The notes: generated by a model not told the origin, from the sequence alone. A stretch of 36,882 nucleotides of DNA from an uncultured Bacteroidales bacterium (GCA_902788865.1 CADALZ010000028.1:1-36882), one strand, 5' to 3'. Shown: positions 9,218-18,086, counted from the first letter of the stretch. A program made the numbers and translations.

Positions 9218-10021
9218 GTGCGCCAGTTTGTCATCACGATTCTCTGCCTGCTCATCTCGGACAGTGCGTGGGCACAGTGTGGGGTGGAGAACACGGCTTT
9301 TCAGGCTGGTGAAAACATCAGCTATGAGCTTTACTTCAATTGGGGCATACTGGCCAAGAAAGTGGGTACTGCCAGCTTCCGCGTCAGTAGCACAACGTAT
9401 GACAGCAAACCTGCTTATCGCATGGAACTGCTGGCAAATACTAATAGTTTGGCCGACTCTTTCTTCAAGATGCGCGATACGCTGACGAGCATCGTCAGTC
9501 AGCGTTTGGAACCGCTTTACTACCGCAAGGGAGCAGAGGAGGAGTCTCGCTACACGGTGGAAGAGGCACGCTATAGCTACAACGGCGGCACAGCCAGCGT
9601 GAAGCAAAGTCGCTACAAGCGTGGCAGTGGCACCATCTATAGTGAAAAGACCGACAGTCGCTGCATCTTCGACATGGTGAGCATCATGGGGTGGGCACGT
9701 TCGCTGAATACCTCTAATCTGAAGGCAGGGCAGCGTTTCGACTTTCCTCTGGCAAGTGGCAAGCAGGTAGAGGAGGGTACCTTAATATATAAAGGAACCA
9801 AGAACCTTGATGCTAAAGACGGGCATACTTATCGTACGCTGATCTATACCTACATCACTCACCGCGATGGCAAGGATTCGGAAATCATCACATTCTATGT
9901 GTCTGATGACTCTAACCACCTGCCCTTGCGCCTAGACCTGAGCTTGAAGTTCGGTACTGCCAGGGTGCAGTTCAAGAGTGTCAGCGGCAATCGTTACCCA
10001 CTGACTTCAAGGATAAAATAA
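9218..10021 (+). CDS. DUF3108-domain periplasmic protein
   Basis: 267 residues from GTG 9218. This start gives a clean signal peptide (RQFVITILCLLISDSAWA, cleavage before QCG) and lies 2 bases after the preceding stop. An in-frame ATG at 9137 would add 27 residues nested in the previous gene and bury the signal, so it is less likely. The mature protein begins FQAGENISYELYFNWG and contains YRMELLANTNSLADSFFKMRD, both typical of DUF3108 proteins. These are beta-rich exported proteins with no assigned function. It forms a two-gene unit with the Ig-like lipoprotein and ends 14 bases before the convergent cysS stop. Confidence 0.85.
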   Translation: MRQFVITILCLLISDSAWAQCGVENTAFQAGENISYELYFNWGILAKKVGTASFRVSSTTYDSKPAYRMELLANTNSLADSFFKMRDTLTSIVSQRLEPLYYRKGAEEESRYTVEEARYSYNGGTASVKQSRYKRGSGTIYSEKTDSRCIFDMVSIMGWARSLNTSNLKAGQRFDFPLASGKQVEEGTLIYKGTKNLDAKDGHTYRTLIYTYITHRDGKDSEIITFYVSDDSNHLPLRLDLSLKFGTARVQFKSVSGNRYPLTSRIK

Positions 10022-10035
10022 TACTGAAAGACTGA

Positions 10036-11514
10036 TTATTTGTTCAGCTTCCATTCCGTTCCGTTCTTACCATCCTTGATCTCAAAGCCAAGGGCGGTAA
10101 GTTGGTTGCGTATGGCATCGCTGGTAGCCCAGTCTTTAGCAGCTTTGGCTTTCTGGCGTTCTGCCAGCAGCATATCTACAGCACCTGCATAGGCCTCTTC
10201 ACGGGCAGCATTGCCAGAAGCAGCTTCTTCGCGCAGGCCGAGGATGTCAAAGCAGTAGAGGCTGAACGTATCACGCAGTTCCTTCAGATCATCTGCACTG
10301 ATAGTGGCAGTACCAGCAGCAATGCTGTTGATGGCACGGCAAGCATCGAAGAGATGGGCAATCACAATCGGTGAGTTCAGGTCATCGTTCATGGCATCAT
10401 CGCACTTTTGGCGTAGCTCTTTTACATCGGCAGTAGTAGTCTCTGCTGGTGTGAGCTTCTGCAAAGTGTGCCAAGCATCCATCAAGCGCTCCAGGCCCTT
10501 CTCTGCTGCCTGCAAAGCCTCATTGCTGAAATCCACCGTGCTGCGATAGTGTGCCTGCAAGATGAAGAAGCGGATGGTCATAGGGCTATAAGCCTGTGTG
10601 AGGTTCTTATTCTCACCAGTGAAGAATTCAAACAGCGTGATGAAATTGCCCAAGCTCTTGCCCATTTTCTGGCCGTTGATGGTAATCATGTTGTTGTGCA
10701 TCCAGTAGCGCACCATATCATCGCCCTGGGAAGCTGTAGCTTGAGCTATCTCACACTCATGATGTGGGAAAACCAAGTCCATGCCTCCTCCGTGAATGTC
10801 GAAGTGGTTGCCCAGATACTTACGTCCCATAGCCGTGCACTCGCAGTGCCAACCTGGAAAACCGTCGCTCCAAGGTGAAGGCCAGCGCATGATGTGCTCT
10901 GGCTGTGCTTTCTTCCAGAGGGCAAAGTCCACAGGATTATGCTTCTCATCCTGTCCGTCCAGTTCACGTGAGGTATTGATGACATCCGTGAGGTTTCTGC
11001 CGCTGAGCTTACCATAATGATAGTGCGTATTGTATTTCATCACATCGAAATACACAGAGCCATCGCTCACGTAGGCATAGCCATGGTCGAGTATCTGCTT
11101 CACCAGTCCTATTTGCTCTATGATATGTCCGGAGGCATGAGGCTCGATGCTTGGTGGCAGCACGTTCAGAGCATCCATAGCTTGGTGGTAGCGGTTAGTG
11201 TAATATTGTGCCACCTCCATAGGTTCCAGTTCTTCCAAGCGTGCTTTCTTGGCTATCTTGTCCTCCCCTTCATCTGCATCGTGTTCCAAATGGCCCACAT
11301 CCGTGATGTTGCGCACATAGCGCACCTTATATCCCAGATGCTTGAGGTAGCGGAACAGCAAGTCGAACGTGATGGCAGGGCGTGCATGTCCCAGGTGTGG
11401 ATCACCATAGACAGTAGGACCGCATACATACATGCCTACATGGGGGGCATGCAACGGCTGGAACAACTCCTTGCGGCGTGTCAGCGTATTGTAGATGAAC
11501 AGGTTTGCTTCCAT
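10036..11514 (-). CDS. cysS: Cysteinyl-tRNA synthetase
   Basis: 492 residues, full length. The class I signatures are present: HIGH-type motif PHLGHAR at 39-45 and the KMSKS loop as KMGKSLGN. Zinc ligands include C31 in CGPTV and the CECTAMG and HHE segments ([13 protein letters not shown]). The enzyme activates cysteine with ATP and charges tRNA-Cys in the cytosol. The C-terminal helical domain ends with the conserved [10 protein letters not shown]-type tail. It is transcribed in the same direction as the upstream GH3-family gene, with a 77-base gap holding an inverted repeat. Confidence 0.98.
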   Translation of the reverse strand: MEANLFIYNTLTRRKELFQPLHAPHVGMYVCGPTVYGDPHLGHARPAITFDLLFRYLKHLGYKVRYVRNITDVGHLEHDADEGEDKIAKKARLEELEPMEVAQYYTNRYHQAMDALNVLPPSIEPHASGHIIEQIGLVKQILDHGYAYVSDGSVYFDVMKYNTHYHYGKLSGRNLTDVINTSRELDGQDEKHNPVDFALWKKAQPEHIMRWPSPWSDGFPGWHCECTAMGRKYLGNHFDIHGGGMDLVFPHHECEIAQATASQGDDMVRYWMHNNMITINGQKMGKSLGNFITLFEFFTGENKNLTQAYSPMTIRFFILQAHYRSTVDFSNEALQAAEKGLERLMDAWHTLQKLTPAETTTADVKELRQKCDDAMNDDLNSPIVIAHLFDACRAINSIAAGTATISADDLKELRDTFSLYCFDILGLREEAASGNAAREEAYAGAVDMLLAERQKAKAAKDWATSDAIRNQLTALGFEIKDGKNGTEWKLNK

Positions 11515-11534
11515 AAGTTATGTTTTTTAAAGTA

Positions 11535-11581
11535 AACCACGAATTAGCCGAATTGCCATGCGTACAAATACATTCGTGGTT
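11535..11581. repeat. Inverted repeat between GH3-family gene and cysS
   Basis: AACCACGAAT at 11535-11544 pairs with ATTCGTGGTT at 11572-11581 across a 27-base loop that holds a partial AATTCGG/CGAATT repeat. It may be a transcript hairpin or a short interspersed repeat. The minus-strand downstream flank (ACTTTAAAAAA) is a poor T-tract, so a terminator role is uncertain. Confidence 0.6.
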
Positions 11582-11591
11582 AAATGGTTTC

Positions 11592-13103
11592 TTAATTCTT
11601 ATTCAGTTTCAACATTTCCTCGATGTAGTCACGATTGTTGCTCAGGCGCGGAATCTTATGCTGTCCGCCCAGTTTGCCCTTCATGTCCAGCCAATCGTTG
11701 AATAAATGTTCGCGTGCCACTATGATTTCCAATGGTTGAAGTGCCAAGTTGTTTTGGCGTTTGGCCTCATAGTCGGAATTTACCTCCTTCAGCGTATTGT
11801 CCAGAATAGTGGCAAAGCGTTGCAGATCGTCAGGCATCTTGGCAAACTCTATCAGCCACTGATGCCTGCACTTGGCATTAGCATCCATAAATACAGGAGC
11901 GGCAGTATAGTCGGTGATCTGTGCGCCAGTCTCTGCACAGGCTTTCTCCAGTCCTTTCTCGGCATTATCCACTATCAGCTCTTCTCCAAAGGCATTGATG
12001 AAGTGCTTGGTGCGGCCAGTGATGACGATTTTGTATGGATTGCGTGAGGTGAATTTCACCGTGTCGCCTATCATATAGCGCCACAAACCTGCCGTAGTGC
12101 TGATCACCATGGCATAGTTTTTCTCCAGTTCTACCTCTGTCAGTGGCACCACTTTCGGATTAGGCTTGCCCACTTCCTCCAGAGGGATGAACTCATAGAA
12201 AATGCCATAGTCTATCATCAACAGCATGGCATGGTCTGACAGGTCATTCTGCGTTGCAAAGTAGCCTTCAGAGGCGTTGTAAGTCTCCACATAGTGCATG
12301 TTGGGATTCTGTATCAGTTCCTCATACTGCTGGCGATAAGGCGTGAAGGCCACACCACCATGGAAGAATACCTCCAAGTCGGGCCATACTTCTTCCAGAT
12401 GTTGCTTGCCCGTCTTGTCGAGTACATGCTTGATGAGAACCAGCATCCAAGAAGGCACGCCAGACAGGCTTGTGATCTTCCTGTTTATGGTGGTGCGTGC
12501 TATAGCTTCCATCTTAGGCTCGAAATGCTTCATCAAAGCTATTTCCTTGCTGGGCACTCGCAGGTAGCCTCCAGGCTGGATGATATTCTCTATCAAGATG
12601 GCGGAGAGGTCGCCCACCAAGCCTTTAGTGCCCTTGTTAGGTTCATGGCTGCCACCAAGTATCAGACCTTTGCCACTGAAGAAGCGGCTCTTCGGATTCA
12701 TATGCAGGTAGAGTGCCACGGCATCTATGCCACCCTGAAAATGTGTGTCGCGGATAGACTCACGGCTCACAGGCAGGAACTTGCTCTTGTCGTTGGTAGT
12801 ACCAGATGACTTGGCAAACCAAGTAATCTCTGAAGGCCAAATCAGATTTTGCTCTCCTTGGCGAGTACGCTCTATGTAGTGCTTCATCTCCTCATAGGTA
12901 TTCACCGGCACACGCTGGGCAAAGTCTTCATAGCTGTGTATGGTGGAGTAGCCGTATTTACGCCCCCACTCTGTGTTGGCAGCACGACTTATAAGTCGCT
13001 GAAATACACGATTCTGTATCTCTGCGGCATGGTCGGCATATCTCTCTATCTTGTGATAGCGCGGAGTGAAATAAAAAGTATCAATTAATCTTGTAAGGTT
13101 CAT
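11592..13103 (-). CDS. GH3 auxin-responsive promoter family protein (ANL-type adenylating enzyme)
   Basis: 503 residues from ATG 13103; a longer reading from 13124 overlaps the promoter box and is rejected. The sequence matches the GH3 family: SSGTTNDKSKFLPVS (phosphate-binding loop of an adenylate-forming enzyme), YNASEGYFATQND, GLWRYMIGDTVKFTS and a C-terminal lid with TGRTKHFINAFGEE. Plant GH3 enzymes conjugate amino acids to acyl acids such as jasmonate or auxin through acyl-adenylates. The bacterial homologues have no established substrate, so only acyl-adenylate chemistry can be inferred. No carrier protein or partner gene lies beside it. cysS follows downstream. Confidence 0.88.
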   Translation of the reverse strand: MNLTRLIDTFYFTPRYHKIERYADHAAEIQNRVFQRLISRAANTEWGRKYGYSTIHSYEDFAQRVPVNTYEEMKHYIERTRQGEQNLIWPSEITWFAKSSGTTNDKSKFLPVSRESIRDTHFQGGIDAVALYLHMNPKSRFFSGKGLILGGSHEPNKGTKGLVGDLSAILIENIIQPGGYLRVPSKEIALMKHFEPKMEAIARTTINRKITSLSGVPSWMLVLIKHVLDKTGKQHLEEVWPDLEVFFHGGVAFTPYRQQYEELIQNPNMHYVETYNASEGYFATQNDLSDHAMLLMIDYGIFYEFIPLEEVGKPNPKVVPLTEVELEKNYAMVISTTAGLWRYMIGDTVKFTSRNPYKIVITGRTKHFINAFGEELIVDNAEKGLEKACAETGAQITDYTAAPVFMDANAKCRHQWLIEFAKMPDDLQRFATILDNTLKEVNSDYEAKRQNNLALQPLEIIVAREHLFNDWLDMKGKLGGQHKIPRLSNNRDYIEEMLKLNKN

Positions 13104-13121
13104 TTTCCTAAATTTGCGATG

Positions 13122-13153
13122 CAAAAATAATGCAAACTGAAAACAAAAGCAAA
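13122..13153 (-). promoter_or_regulatory. Bacteroidetes promoter for the GH3-family gene
   Basis: On the minus strand TTTG (13153-13150), a 20-base spacer, and TATTTTTG (13129-13122) match both consensus boxes. The ATG at 13103 lies 18 bases downstream. This fixes the start codon and places a promoter in front of the GH3-family gene and possibly cysS. Confidence 0.75.
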
Positions 13154-13201
13154 GTTTCTGCCTTTTCTGATTCTATTTTTTCAGTTTTTTTTCTAATTTT
13201 A

Positions 13202-13216
13202 CACGCTGAAAGCGTG
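13202..13216 (+). promoter_or_regulatory. Perfect short hairpin upstream of the phosphofructokinase gene
   Basis: CACGCT, loop GAA, AGCGTG: a perfect 6-bp stem, 21 bases before the start codon. It could be a leader RNA structure or an operator. No T-run follows, so it is not a terminator. Confidence 0.45.
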
Positions 13217-13237
13217 AAATCATTAAATGTAGGTATT

Positions 13238-14248
13238 ATGAGGATAGGAATTTTGACTTCAGGAGGCGACTGCCCTGGCATCAATGCCACCATCAGGGGC
13301 GTGTGTAAAACGGCCATCCATCATTACGGCATGGAGGTGACAGGTATCCACAATGGTTTTCAGGGTCTGCTCACGGGAGAGGTGCAGCCTATCACGGAAG
13401 ATATGCTGTCTGGACTATTTATGCAGGGAGGCACCATGCTGGGAGCTTCACGTGAATCTGTCTTCAAACGGGATGACATCATGCCGGGGGTGGACAAACC
13501 TACACTCATAGCCAAAAATATCAAGTCGATGGGGTTAGACAGCTTGGTGTGCATCGGCGGAAACAGCACCATGACCACAGCTGCTAAGATGGCGGAGATG
13601 GGCATCAACATAGTGACTATCCCTAAGACGATAGACAATGATGTCTGGGGGACAGACTTCTCTTTCGGCTTTGACTCTGCTGTCAGCATCGCCACAGATG
13701 CTATCGACCGCCTGCATTCTACGGCCAACTCTCACCGTCGCATTATGGTCATAGAGGTGATGGGGCACAGGGCAGGATGGCTGGCTCTCTATTCTGGTTT
13801 GGCTGCTGGTGGAGACATCATCTTGATTCCTGAAATTCCTTATGATATACATCGTATAGGCGACTGCATCCTGCAGCGCATTAAAAATGGTAAGCCTTAC
13901 TCCATCGTTGTGGTGGGAGAAGGCATCAAGACCGAGGGCAAGAAACGTGCTGCTACCTACATCGCTGAAGAAATAGAGTATGAAACGGGTGTTGAGACTC
14001 GTGAGACTGTGTTAGGCTACATTCAGCGTGGTGGTACGCCTACGTCGTTCGATCGCAACTTAGCTACTATGATGGGTGGCTGTGCGGCGGAACTGATTGC
14101 CTCTGGCCGGTTTGGCCGCATGGTGGCTTTGCGCGGGAATAGAATGCATTCAATCTCGCTCGACGAGGTGGCGGGCAAGGTGAAGCTGGTAACTAAAAAT
14201 AACGATTTGGTGCAGCAAGCCCTGAGGTTAGGCGTCTGCTTCGGTTGA
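13238..14248 (+). CDS. pfkA: 6-phosphofructokinase with PPi-type active-site residues
   Basis: 336 residues from ATG 13238; the longer reading from 13130 has no family match in its extra 36 residues. Phosphorylates fructose 6-phosphate in glycolysis. Motifs: nucleotide loop GILTSGGDCPGINA at 4-17, GGNST at 107-111, PKTIDND at 129-135 (catalytic D133), substrate loop EVMGHRAGWLAL and a GYIQRGGTPTSFDR sugar-binding segment. The donor-specificity positions differ from E. coli PfkA: GGDGS is GGNST, and PGTIDND is PKTIDND. The lysine (K130) is what pyrophosphate-using enzymes carry. Its 3' end overlaps the convergent rnc gene by 21 bases. Confidence 0.92.
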   Translation: MRIGILTSGGDCPGINATIRGVCKTAIHHYGMEVTGIHNGFQGLLTGEVQPITEDMLSGLFMQGGTMLGASRESVFKRDDIMPGVDKPTLIAKNIKSMGLDSLVCIGGNSTMTTAAKMAEMGINIVTIPKTIDNDVWGTDFSFGFDSAVSIATDAIDRLHSTANSHRRIMVIEVMGHRAGWLALYSGLAAGGDIILIPEIPYDIHRIGDCILQRIKNGKPYSIVVVGEGIKTEGKKRAATYIAEEIEYETGVETRETVLGYIQRGGTPTSFDRNLATMMGGCAAELIASGRFGRMVALRGNRMHSISLDEVAGKVKLVTKNNDLVQQALRLGVCFG

Positions 14249-15082
14249 TTCCTGCTCCTTATTTTCAAGCATTTCAGGCATTTCCTCTGGTTTCTCTTCC
14301 AGCGTGTCCTGGTCGGCTTCTGCATTCAGGCTTAGCAGCATGCGCTTGAACTCCTTGTCTGTGCGGATGCGGGTCAAGGCTTCTTTGGAAGCTTTCTGCT
14401 CAGACTCTTTCTTGGTGTATCCTGTGCCCTTGCCGCAGCTCACTCCGCCTGCCAGTGCTTCGCTCTCGAAGGTCATGTCACTCGTAGTAGTGTTCTGCGT
14501 CTTGCTTACCAAGCGATATTCTATGGGAATCCTGTATTTCTGCCCCCACTCCAGCAGGTGCGATTTGAAGTTAAGTTCTTGGTGTGAAATCTTTTCCAGA
14601 TCTATATACTTATCCAAGATGCGCTCCTTGAAGAAGGTCATGCACTTGTCATACCCTTGGTCCAAGTAGATAGCCCCTATCAGTGCCTCGAAGGCATTGC
14701 CGTAGATAAACTTATTGTGGGTATAGATGGGCTGTGATTTCTGCAGCAGTTGGGGAATGCCAATCTTTTCGGCCAGCTTACCCAGCATGTCACGCTGCAC
14801 TATCTTAGAGCGTATGTTGGTGAGCTTGCCTTCATGATGCCTCTTGAAGTATTTGAAGACGATATCTGCCACGATAGCATCGAGCACAGCGTCGCCCAAG
14901 AACTCCAGACGCTCATTATTGAGCGTGATGCCCTTGCGGTTGTGAAACGACTTGTGTCGCAATGCCACCTTGTAGTAGCTCATTCGGCGGGGATAGAACC
15001 CCAGCAAGCGATAAAAAAGAAGATAAGACTCCTTATCCTTGACGAAAAGGAGCCTTATCTGACCATATAATTTCTGAAACAC
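14228..15082 (-). CDS. rnc: Ribonuclease III
   Basis: 284 residues. It cleaves double-stranded RNA in rRNA and mRNA processing. The signature ERLEFLGDAVL sits at 58-68, preceded by the ALRHKSFHN helix. A second metal-ligand region lies in NAFEALIGAIYLDQG. A double-stranded RNA-binding domain spans about 175-240 (HLLEWGQKYRIPIEYRL, GYTKKESEQKASKEAL). Both ends are longer than in E. coli RNase III (226 residues): about 20 basic residues at the front and an acidic Glu-rich tail of about 40 residues. It starts 5 bases after fabF ends, so it is the last gene of acpP-fabF-rnc. It overlaps the convergent pfkA. Confidence 0.96.
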   Translation of the reverse strand: MFQKLYGQIRLLFVKDKESYLLFYRLLGFYPRRMSYYKVALRHKSFHNRKGITLNNERLEFLGDAVLDAIVADIVFKYFKRHHEGKLTNIRSKIVQRDMLGKLAEKIGIPQLLQKSQPIYTHNKFIYGNAFEALIGAIYLDQGYDKCMTFFKERILDKYIDLEKISHQELNFKSHLLEWGQKYRIPIEYRLVSKTQNTTTSDMTFESEALAGGVSCGKGTGYTKKESEQKASKEALTRIRTDKEFKRMLLSLNAEADQDTLEEKPEEMPEMLENKEQESTEADA

Positions 15083-15087
15083 GACGA

Positions 15088-16350
15088 TTACTCAGCGTAT
15101 TTCCTGAAGAGCAGGCAAGCATTGTGACCACCAAATCCGAAGGTATTTGACAGGGCCACGTTGATGTCTCTCTTCTGGGGTTTGTTGAACGTAAAGTTCA
15201 AGTTGTAATCTATGTTCTCGTCCTTGTCATCTTCCTCATGGTTGATGGTAGGAGGCACTATGCCGTGCTGGATAGCCAAGATACTTGCTATGGCCTCTGC
15301 TGCACCAGCAGCACCCAGCATGTGTCCTGTCATGGACTTAGTAGAACTGATGTTCAACTTGTAGGCATGCTCGCCAAACACTTCCTTGATAGCCTTAGAC
15401 TCAGAGATGTCGCCTACTGGAGTAGAAGTGCCGTGAACGTTGATATAGTCCACATCTTCTGGTTTGATTCCAGCATCCTCGATGGCGTTCTGCATCACCA
15501 ACTTAGCTCCCAGTCCTTCTGGATGAGAGGCTGTGAGGTGATAGGCATCTGCCGACATACCCTCGCCGATGATCTCGGCATAGATCTTGGCACCGCGAGC
15601 CTTAGCGTGCTCCAGCTCCTCCAAAATCAAGCATCCGGCACCCTCACCCATCACGAAACCGTCACGACTGGCACTGAATGGGCGTGAAGCTGTCTCAGGA
15701 GAGTCGTTGCGGGTAGAGATGGCATGCATGGCGTTGAAACCTCCCACACCGCCAGCAGAGATAGCTGCTTCTGCACCACCAGTGACGATGGCGTTGGCCT
15801 TGTTCAGTCTGATAAGATTGAAGGCATCGGCGATGGCGTTAGAGGAAGTGGCACATGCAGATGCCACAGAATAATTAGGACCATGGAAACCATAGATGAT
15901 GGAAATCTGGCCGGCAGCAATGTCGGAAATCATCTTAGGGATGAAGAACGGATTGAACTTCGGTCCCTGCTCCAAGTGCTGATAGTAATAGCCTATCTCT
16001 GCCTCGAAAGCGTGAATGCCACCAATGCCTGAGCCAAATATTACACCAATGCGGTTTAGGTCTTCTTTCTCCAAGTCAAGACTGGAGTCTTCCACAGCCT
16101 GCTTGGCTACTGCCACGGCATACTGGGTGTAGAGATCCATCTTGCGAGCTTCCTTACGGTCCAGGTATTGATTGACGTCAAAACCTTTCACCTCGCAAGC
16201 AAAGTGTGTCTTGAATAAGGAGTTATCAAAATAAGTAATAGGTCCTGCGCCACTCTTACCCTGCATCAGACCGTCCCAGAATTCTGCAACGGTGTTGCCA
16301 AGCGGGGTAATGGCTCCAAGACCTGTTACCACTACTCTCTTTAATTCCAT
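15088..16350 (-). CDS. fabF: Beta-ketoacyl-ACP synthase II
   Basis: 420 residues, the usual FabF length. It condenses malonyl-ACP with acyl-ACP in fatty acid elongation. The active-site cysteine is C166 in SVASACATS. The two histidines lie in NVHGTSTPVGD and KSMTGHMLGAAG. The N-terminus RRVVVTGLGAITPLGN-like segment is characteristic of FabF rather than FabB. Its gene lies between acpP (24 bases upstream) and rnc (5 bases downstream), the usual Bacteroidetes order. Confidence 0.98.
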   Translation of the reverse strand: MELKRVVVTGLGAITPLGNTVAEFWDGLMQGKSGAGPITYFDNSLFKTHFACEVKGFDVNQYLDRKEARKMDLYTQYAVAVAKQAVEDSSLDLEKEDLNRIGVIFGSGIGGIHAFEAEIGYYYQHLEQGPKFNPFFIPKMISDIAAGQISIIYGFHGPNYSVASACATSSNAIADAFNLIRLNKANAIVTGGAEAAISAGGVGGFNAMHAISTRNDSPETASRPFSASRDGFVMGEGAGCLILEELEHAKARGAKIYAEIIGEGMSADAYHLTASHPEGLGAKLVMQNAIEDAGIKPEDVDYINVHGTSTPVGDISESKAIKEVFGEHAYKLNISSTKSMTGHMLGAAGAAEAIASILAIQHGIVPPTINHEEDDKDENIDYNLNFTFNKPQKRDINVALSNTFGFGGHNACLLFRKYAE

Positions 16351-16374
16351 AGGGGAAACTATGTATGAATTAAA

Positions 16375-16614
16375 TTAATTGTTTGCGTTTTCGATATAAG
16401 CGATAGCGTCAGCAACGGTAGCAATCTTCTCTGCCTGATCGTCTGGAATAGTGATACCAAACTGCTTCTCAAACTCCATGATCAGCTCTACTGTATCCAG
16501 TGAATCTGCACCCAAATCGTTAGTGAAGCTTGCTTCTGGAGTAACTTCGCTTTCTTCAACACCTAATTTATCTACGATAATAGCCTTAACTTTTGCTTCA
16601 ATTTCTGCAGCCAT
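16375..16614 (-). CDS. acpP: Acyl carrier protein
   Basis: 79 residues, acidic, all-helical. The phosphopantetheine attachment serine is S38 in [10 protein letters not shown]. It carries growing acyl chains for FabF, encoded next door, and for lipid A acylation by LpxA-type enzymes. First gene of the acpP-fabF-rnc operon; its upstream region is AT-rich and shared with the divergent purN. Confidence 0.98.
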   Translation of the reverse strand: MAAEIEAKVKAIIVDKLGVEESEVTPEASFTNDLGADSLDTVELIMEFEKQFGITIPDDQAEKIATVADAIAYIENANN

Positions 16615-16735
16615 AACTTTAAGTTTTTAGTTAATGATTAATTTATTTCTACATTTTGCGGATGCAAAGGAATAAATATTTATTCTACTTAGCAAATTTT
16701 TTAATAATTTATTGCATTTCGTGGCACATTTTTCT

Positions 16736-16743
16736 TACATTTG
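16736..16743 (+). promoter_or_regulatory. Bacteroidetes -7 box (TACATTTG) for purN
   Basis: TACATTTG matches TAnnTTTG and ends 19 bases before the purN ATG at 16763. A near-match ATTG lies 21 bases upstream of the box. It lies inside the upstream in-frame extension, supporting the ATG at 16763. Confidence 0.6.
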
Positions 16744-16762
16744 TGCCAAAAATAGGCATGTT

Positions 16763-17335
16763 ATGACAAAAAATTTAGCAATTTTAGCATCTGGGAGTGG
16801 AACAAATGCCGAGAATATCATTCAGCATTTCAGTGATAATGAGAACATCTGCGTGAAGTTGGTGCTGGCCAATGTGCAGAAAGCTTTTGTGTTGGAGCGT
16901 GCACGGAAGTTGGGTGTGAAGTGTGCTTATTTTTCCAAGGAGTTCTGGCAGGAGGGGGAGACTTTGCTGGCTCTTCTTCAAAAAGAGAAGATAGACTTCA
17001 TCGTGTTGGCAGGGTTTCTGGCTCGCATACCCGACGTTATTTTGCAGGCCTATCCAGGCAAGATGGTCAATATCCACCCGTCACTGCTGCCTAAGTTCGG
17101 CGGGAAGGGAATGTTTGGCGACAAGGTGCATCAGGCGGTGCTGGCTTCTGGCGAGAAGGAGAGTGGCATCACCATTCATTATACCAATGAGCATTACGAC
17201 GAGGGGCAGATCATCGCACAATATCGCTGTGAGGTGAAGCCCGACGATACGTTTGTCACCCTGGCCAATAGGGTGCATGCGCTGGAGTATGAATATTATC
17301 CTAAGGTGATAGAGCGCTTGTTGCTTGCAGAATAG
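16763..17335 (+). CDS. purN: Phosphoribosylglycinamide formyltransferase
   Basis: 190 residues. It transfers a formyl group from 10-formyl-THF to GAR in purine synthesis. The start region has ILASGSGTNAENI (phosphate loop). The catalytic residues are N103 and H105 in NIHPSLLP and D146 in HYDEGQIIAQ. ATG 16763 is chosen because the extension to 16712 runs over the promoter box. It is divergent from acpP, and a new promoter follows immediately for the next gene. Confidence 0.97.
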   Translation: MTKNLAILASGSGTNAENIIQHFSDNENICVKLVLANVQKAFVLERARKLGVKCAYFSKEFWQEGETLLALLQKEKIDFIVLAGFLARIPDVILQAYPGKMVNIHPSLLPKFGGKGMFGDKVHQAVLASGEKESGITIHYTNEHYDEGQIIAQYRCEVKPDDTFVTLANRVHALEYEYYPKVIERLLLAE

Positions 17336-17347
17336 GTAGATTTGCGC

Positions 17348-17355
17348 TATCTTTG
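17348..17355 (+). promoter_or_regulatory. Bacteroidetes -7 box (TATCTTTG) 7 bases from the glycosyltransferase start
   Basis: TATCTTTG ends only 7 bases before the ATG at 17363, with a CTTG near-match 20 bases upstream of it. If transcription starts about 7 bases after the box, the mRNA would be leaderless or nearly so. Confidence 0.65.
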
Positions 17356-17362
17356 CAGGGCA

Positions 17363-18079
17363 ATGAAGAAACTACACATCATCACACCGGTCAAAGATTC
17401 TATCGACCTCACGTTGCAGACGATAGAAGCAGTGACAGGCTCAGCACTGAGCGTGCCACATACCTATTTTATTTATAATGACTTCTCTACACCCGAGAAT
17501 ACGGCGCGTCTGGCAGAGGCGGCAGAGAAGTATGACTTCACGCTGGTCAACTTGGCGGATCTCACTTCCCACCCATCGCCCAACTATCTGCTTACCTTGC
17601 AGACAGCGCAGGCACGCGCCATAGACGAGGAGGCTGGATTGCTCATCGTAGAGAGCGATGTGGTGGTTCAGAAAGACACGCTGCAACGCTTATTCCAGGG
17701 GGCTTTAGAAAGGGAGCATTGTGGCATCGCTGCGGCTGTGACAGTAGATGAAGCTGGCGTGATCAACTATCCCTATGAGCATGCCCGCGGACAGGAGAAT
17801 CAAGTGCTGAAGACAAGCAAGCATTGCAGTTTCTGCTGCTCACTCCTCACGCTCGATTTCCTCCGTGCATTCAGTTTCAAGGAACTGAATCCTGAGAAAA
17901 GCTGGTTTGATGTGACCATCTCTCACGAAGCTCTGGCACATGGTTTTTCTAACTATCTGTTCACCTGTCTGCCTGTGCTGCACCGCCCGCATAGCAGTCG
18001 TCCGTGGAAGCAACTGAAGTATAAGAATCCACTGAAGTATTATTGGCTGAAGTTCACCAAGGGACTTGACAAAATCTGA
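17363..18079 (+). CDS. Glycosyltransferase family 2-like protein
   Basis: 238 residues from ATG 17363. The N-terminus (HIITPVKDSIDLTLQTIEAV) and YNDFSTPENT are the start of a GT-A fold. The DXD-like metal site is ESDVVV at about 103-108. A HRPHSSRPWK segment and a basic C-terminus follow. Donor and acceptor cannot be told. It opens a run of envelope-glycan genes: the following kinase-like gene starts 7 bases after its stop, then a second glycosyltransferase and an ABC exporter. A role in LPS core or surface-glycan assembly at the cytosolic face of the inner membrane is inferred from that context. Confidence 0.8.
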   Translation: MKKLHIITPVKDSIDLTLQTIEAVTGSALSVPHTYFIYNDFSTPENTARLAEAAEKYDFTLVNLADLTSHPSPNYLLTLQTAQARAIDEEAGLLIVESDVVVQKDTLQRLFQGALEREHCGIAAAVTVDEAGVINYPYEHARGQENQVLKTSKHCSFCCSLLTLDFLRAFSFKELNPEKSWFDVTISHEALAHGFSNYLFTCLPVLHRPHSSRPWKQLKYKNPLKYYWLKFTKGLDKI

Positions 18080-18086
18080 TTCCGCC

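Noticed and set aside
13130-13237. N-terminal extension of phosphofructokinase
   Set aside because: The extra 36 residues are not family-like, and the ATG at 13238 begins the conserved nucleotide loop at the usual position.
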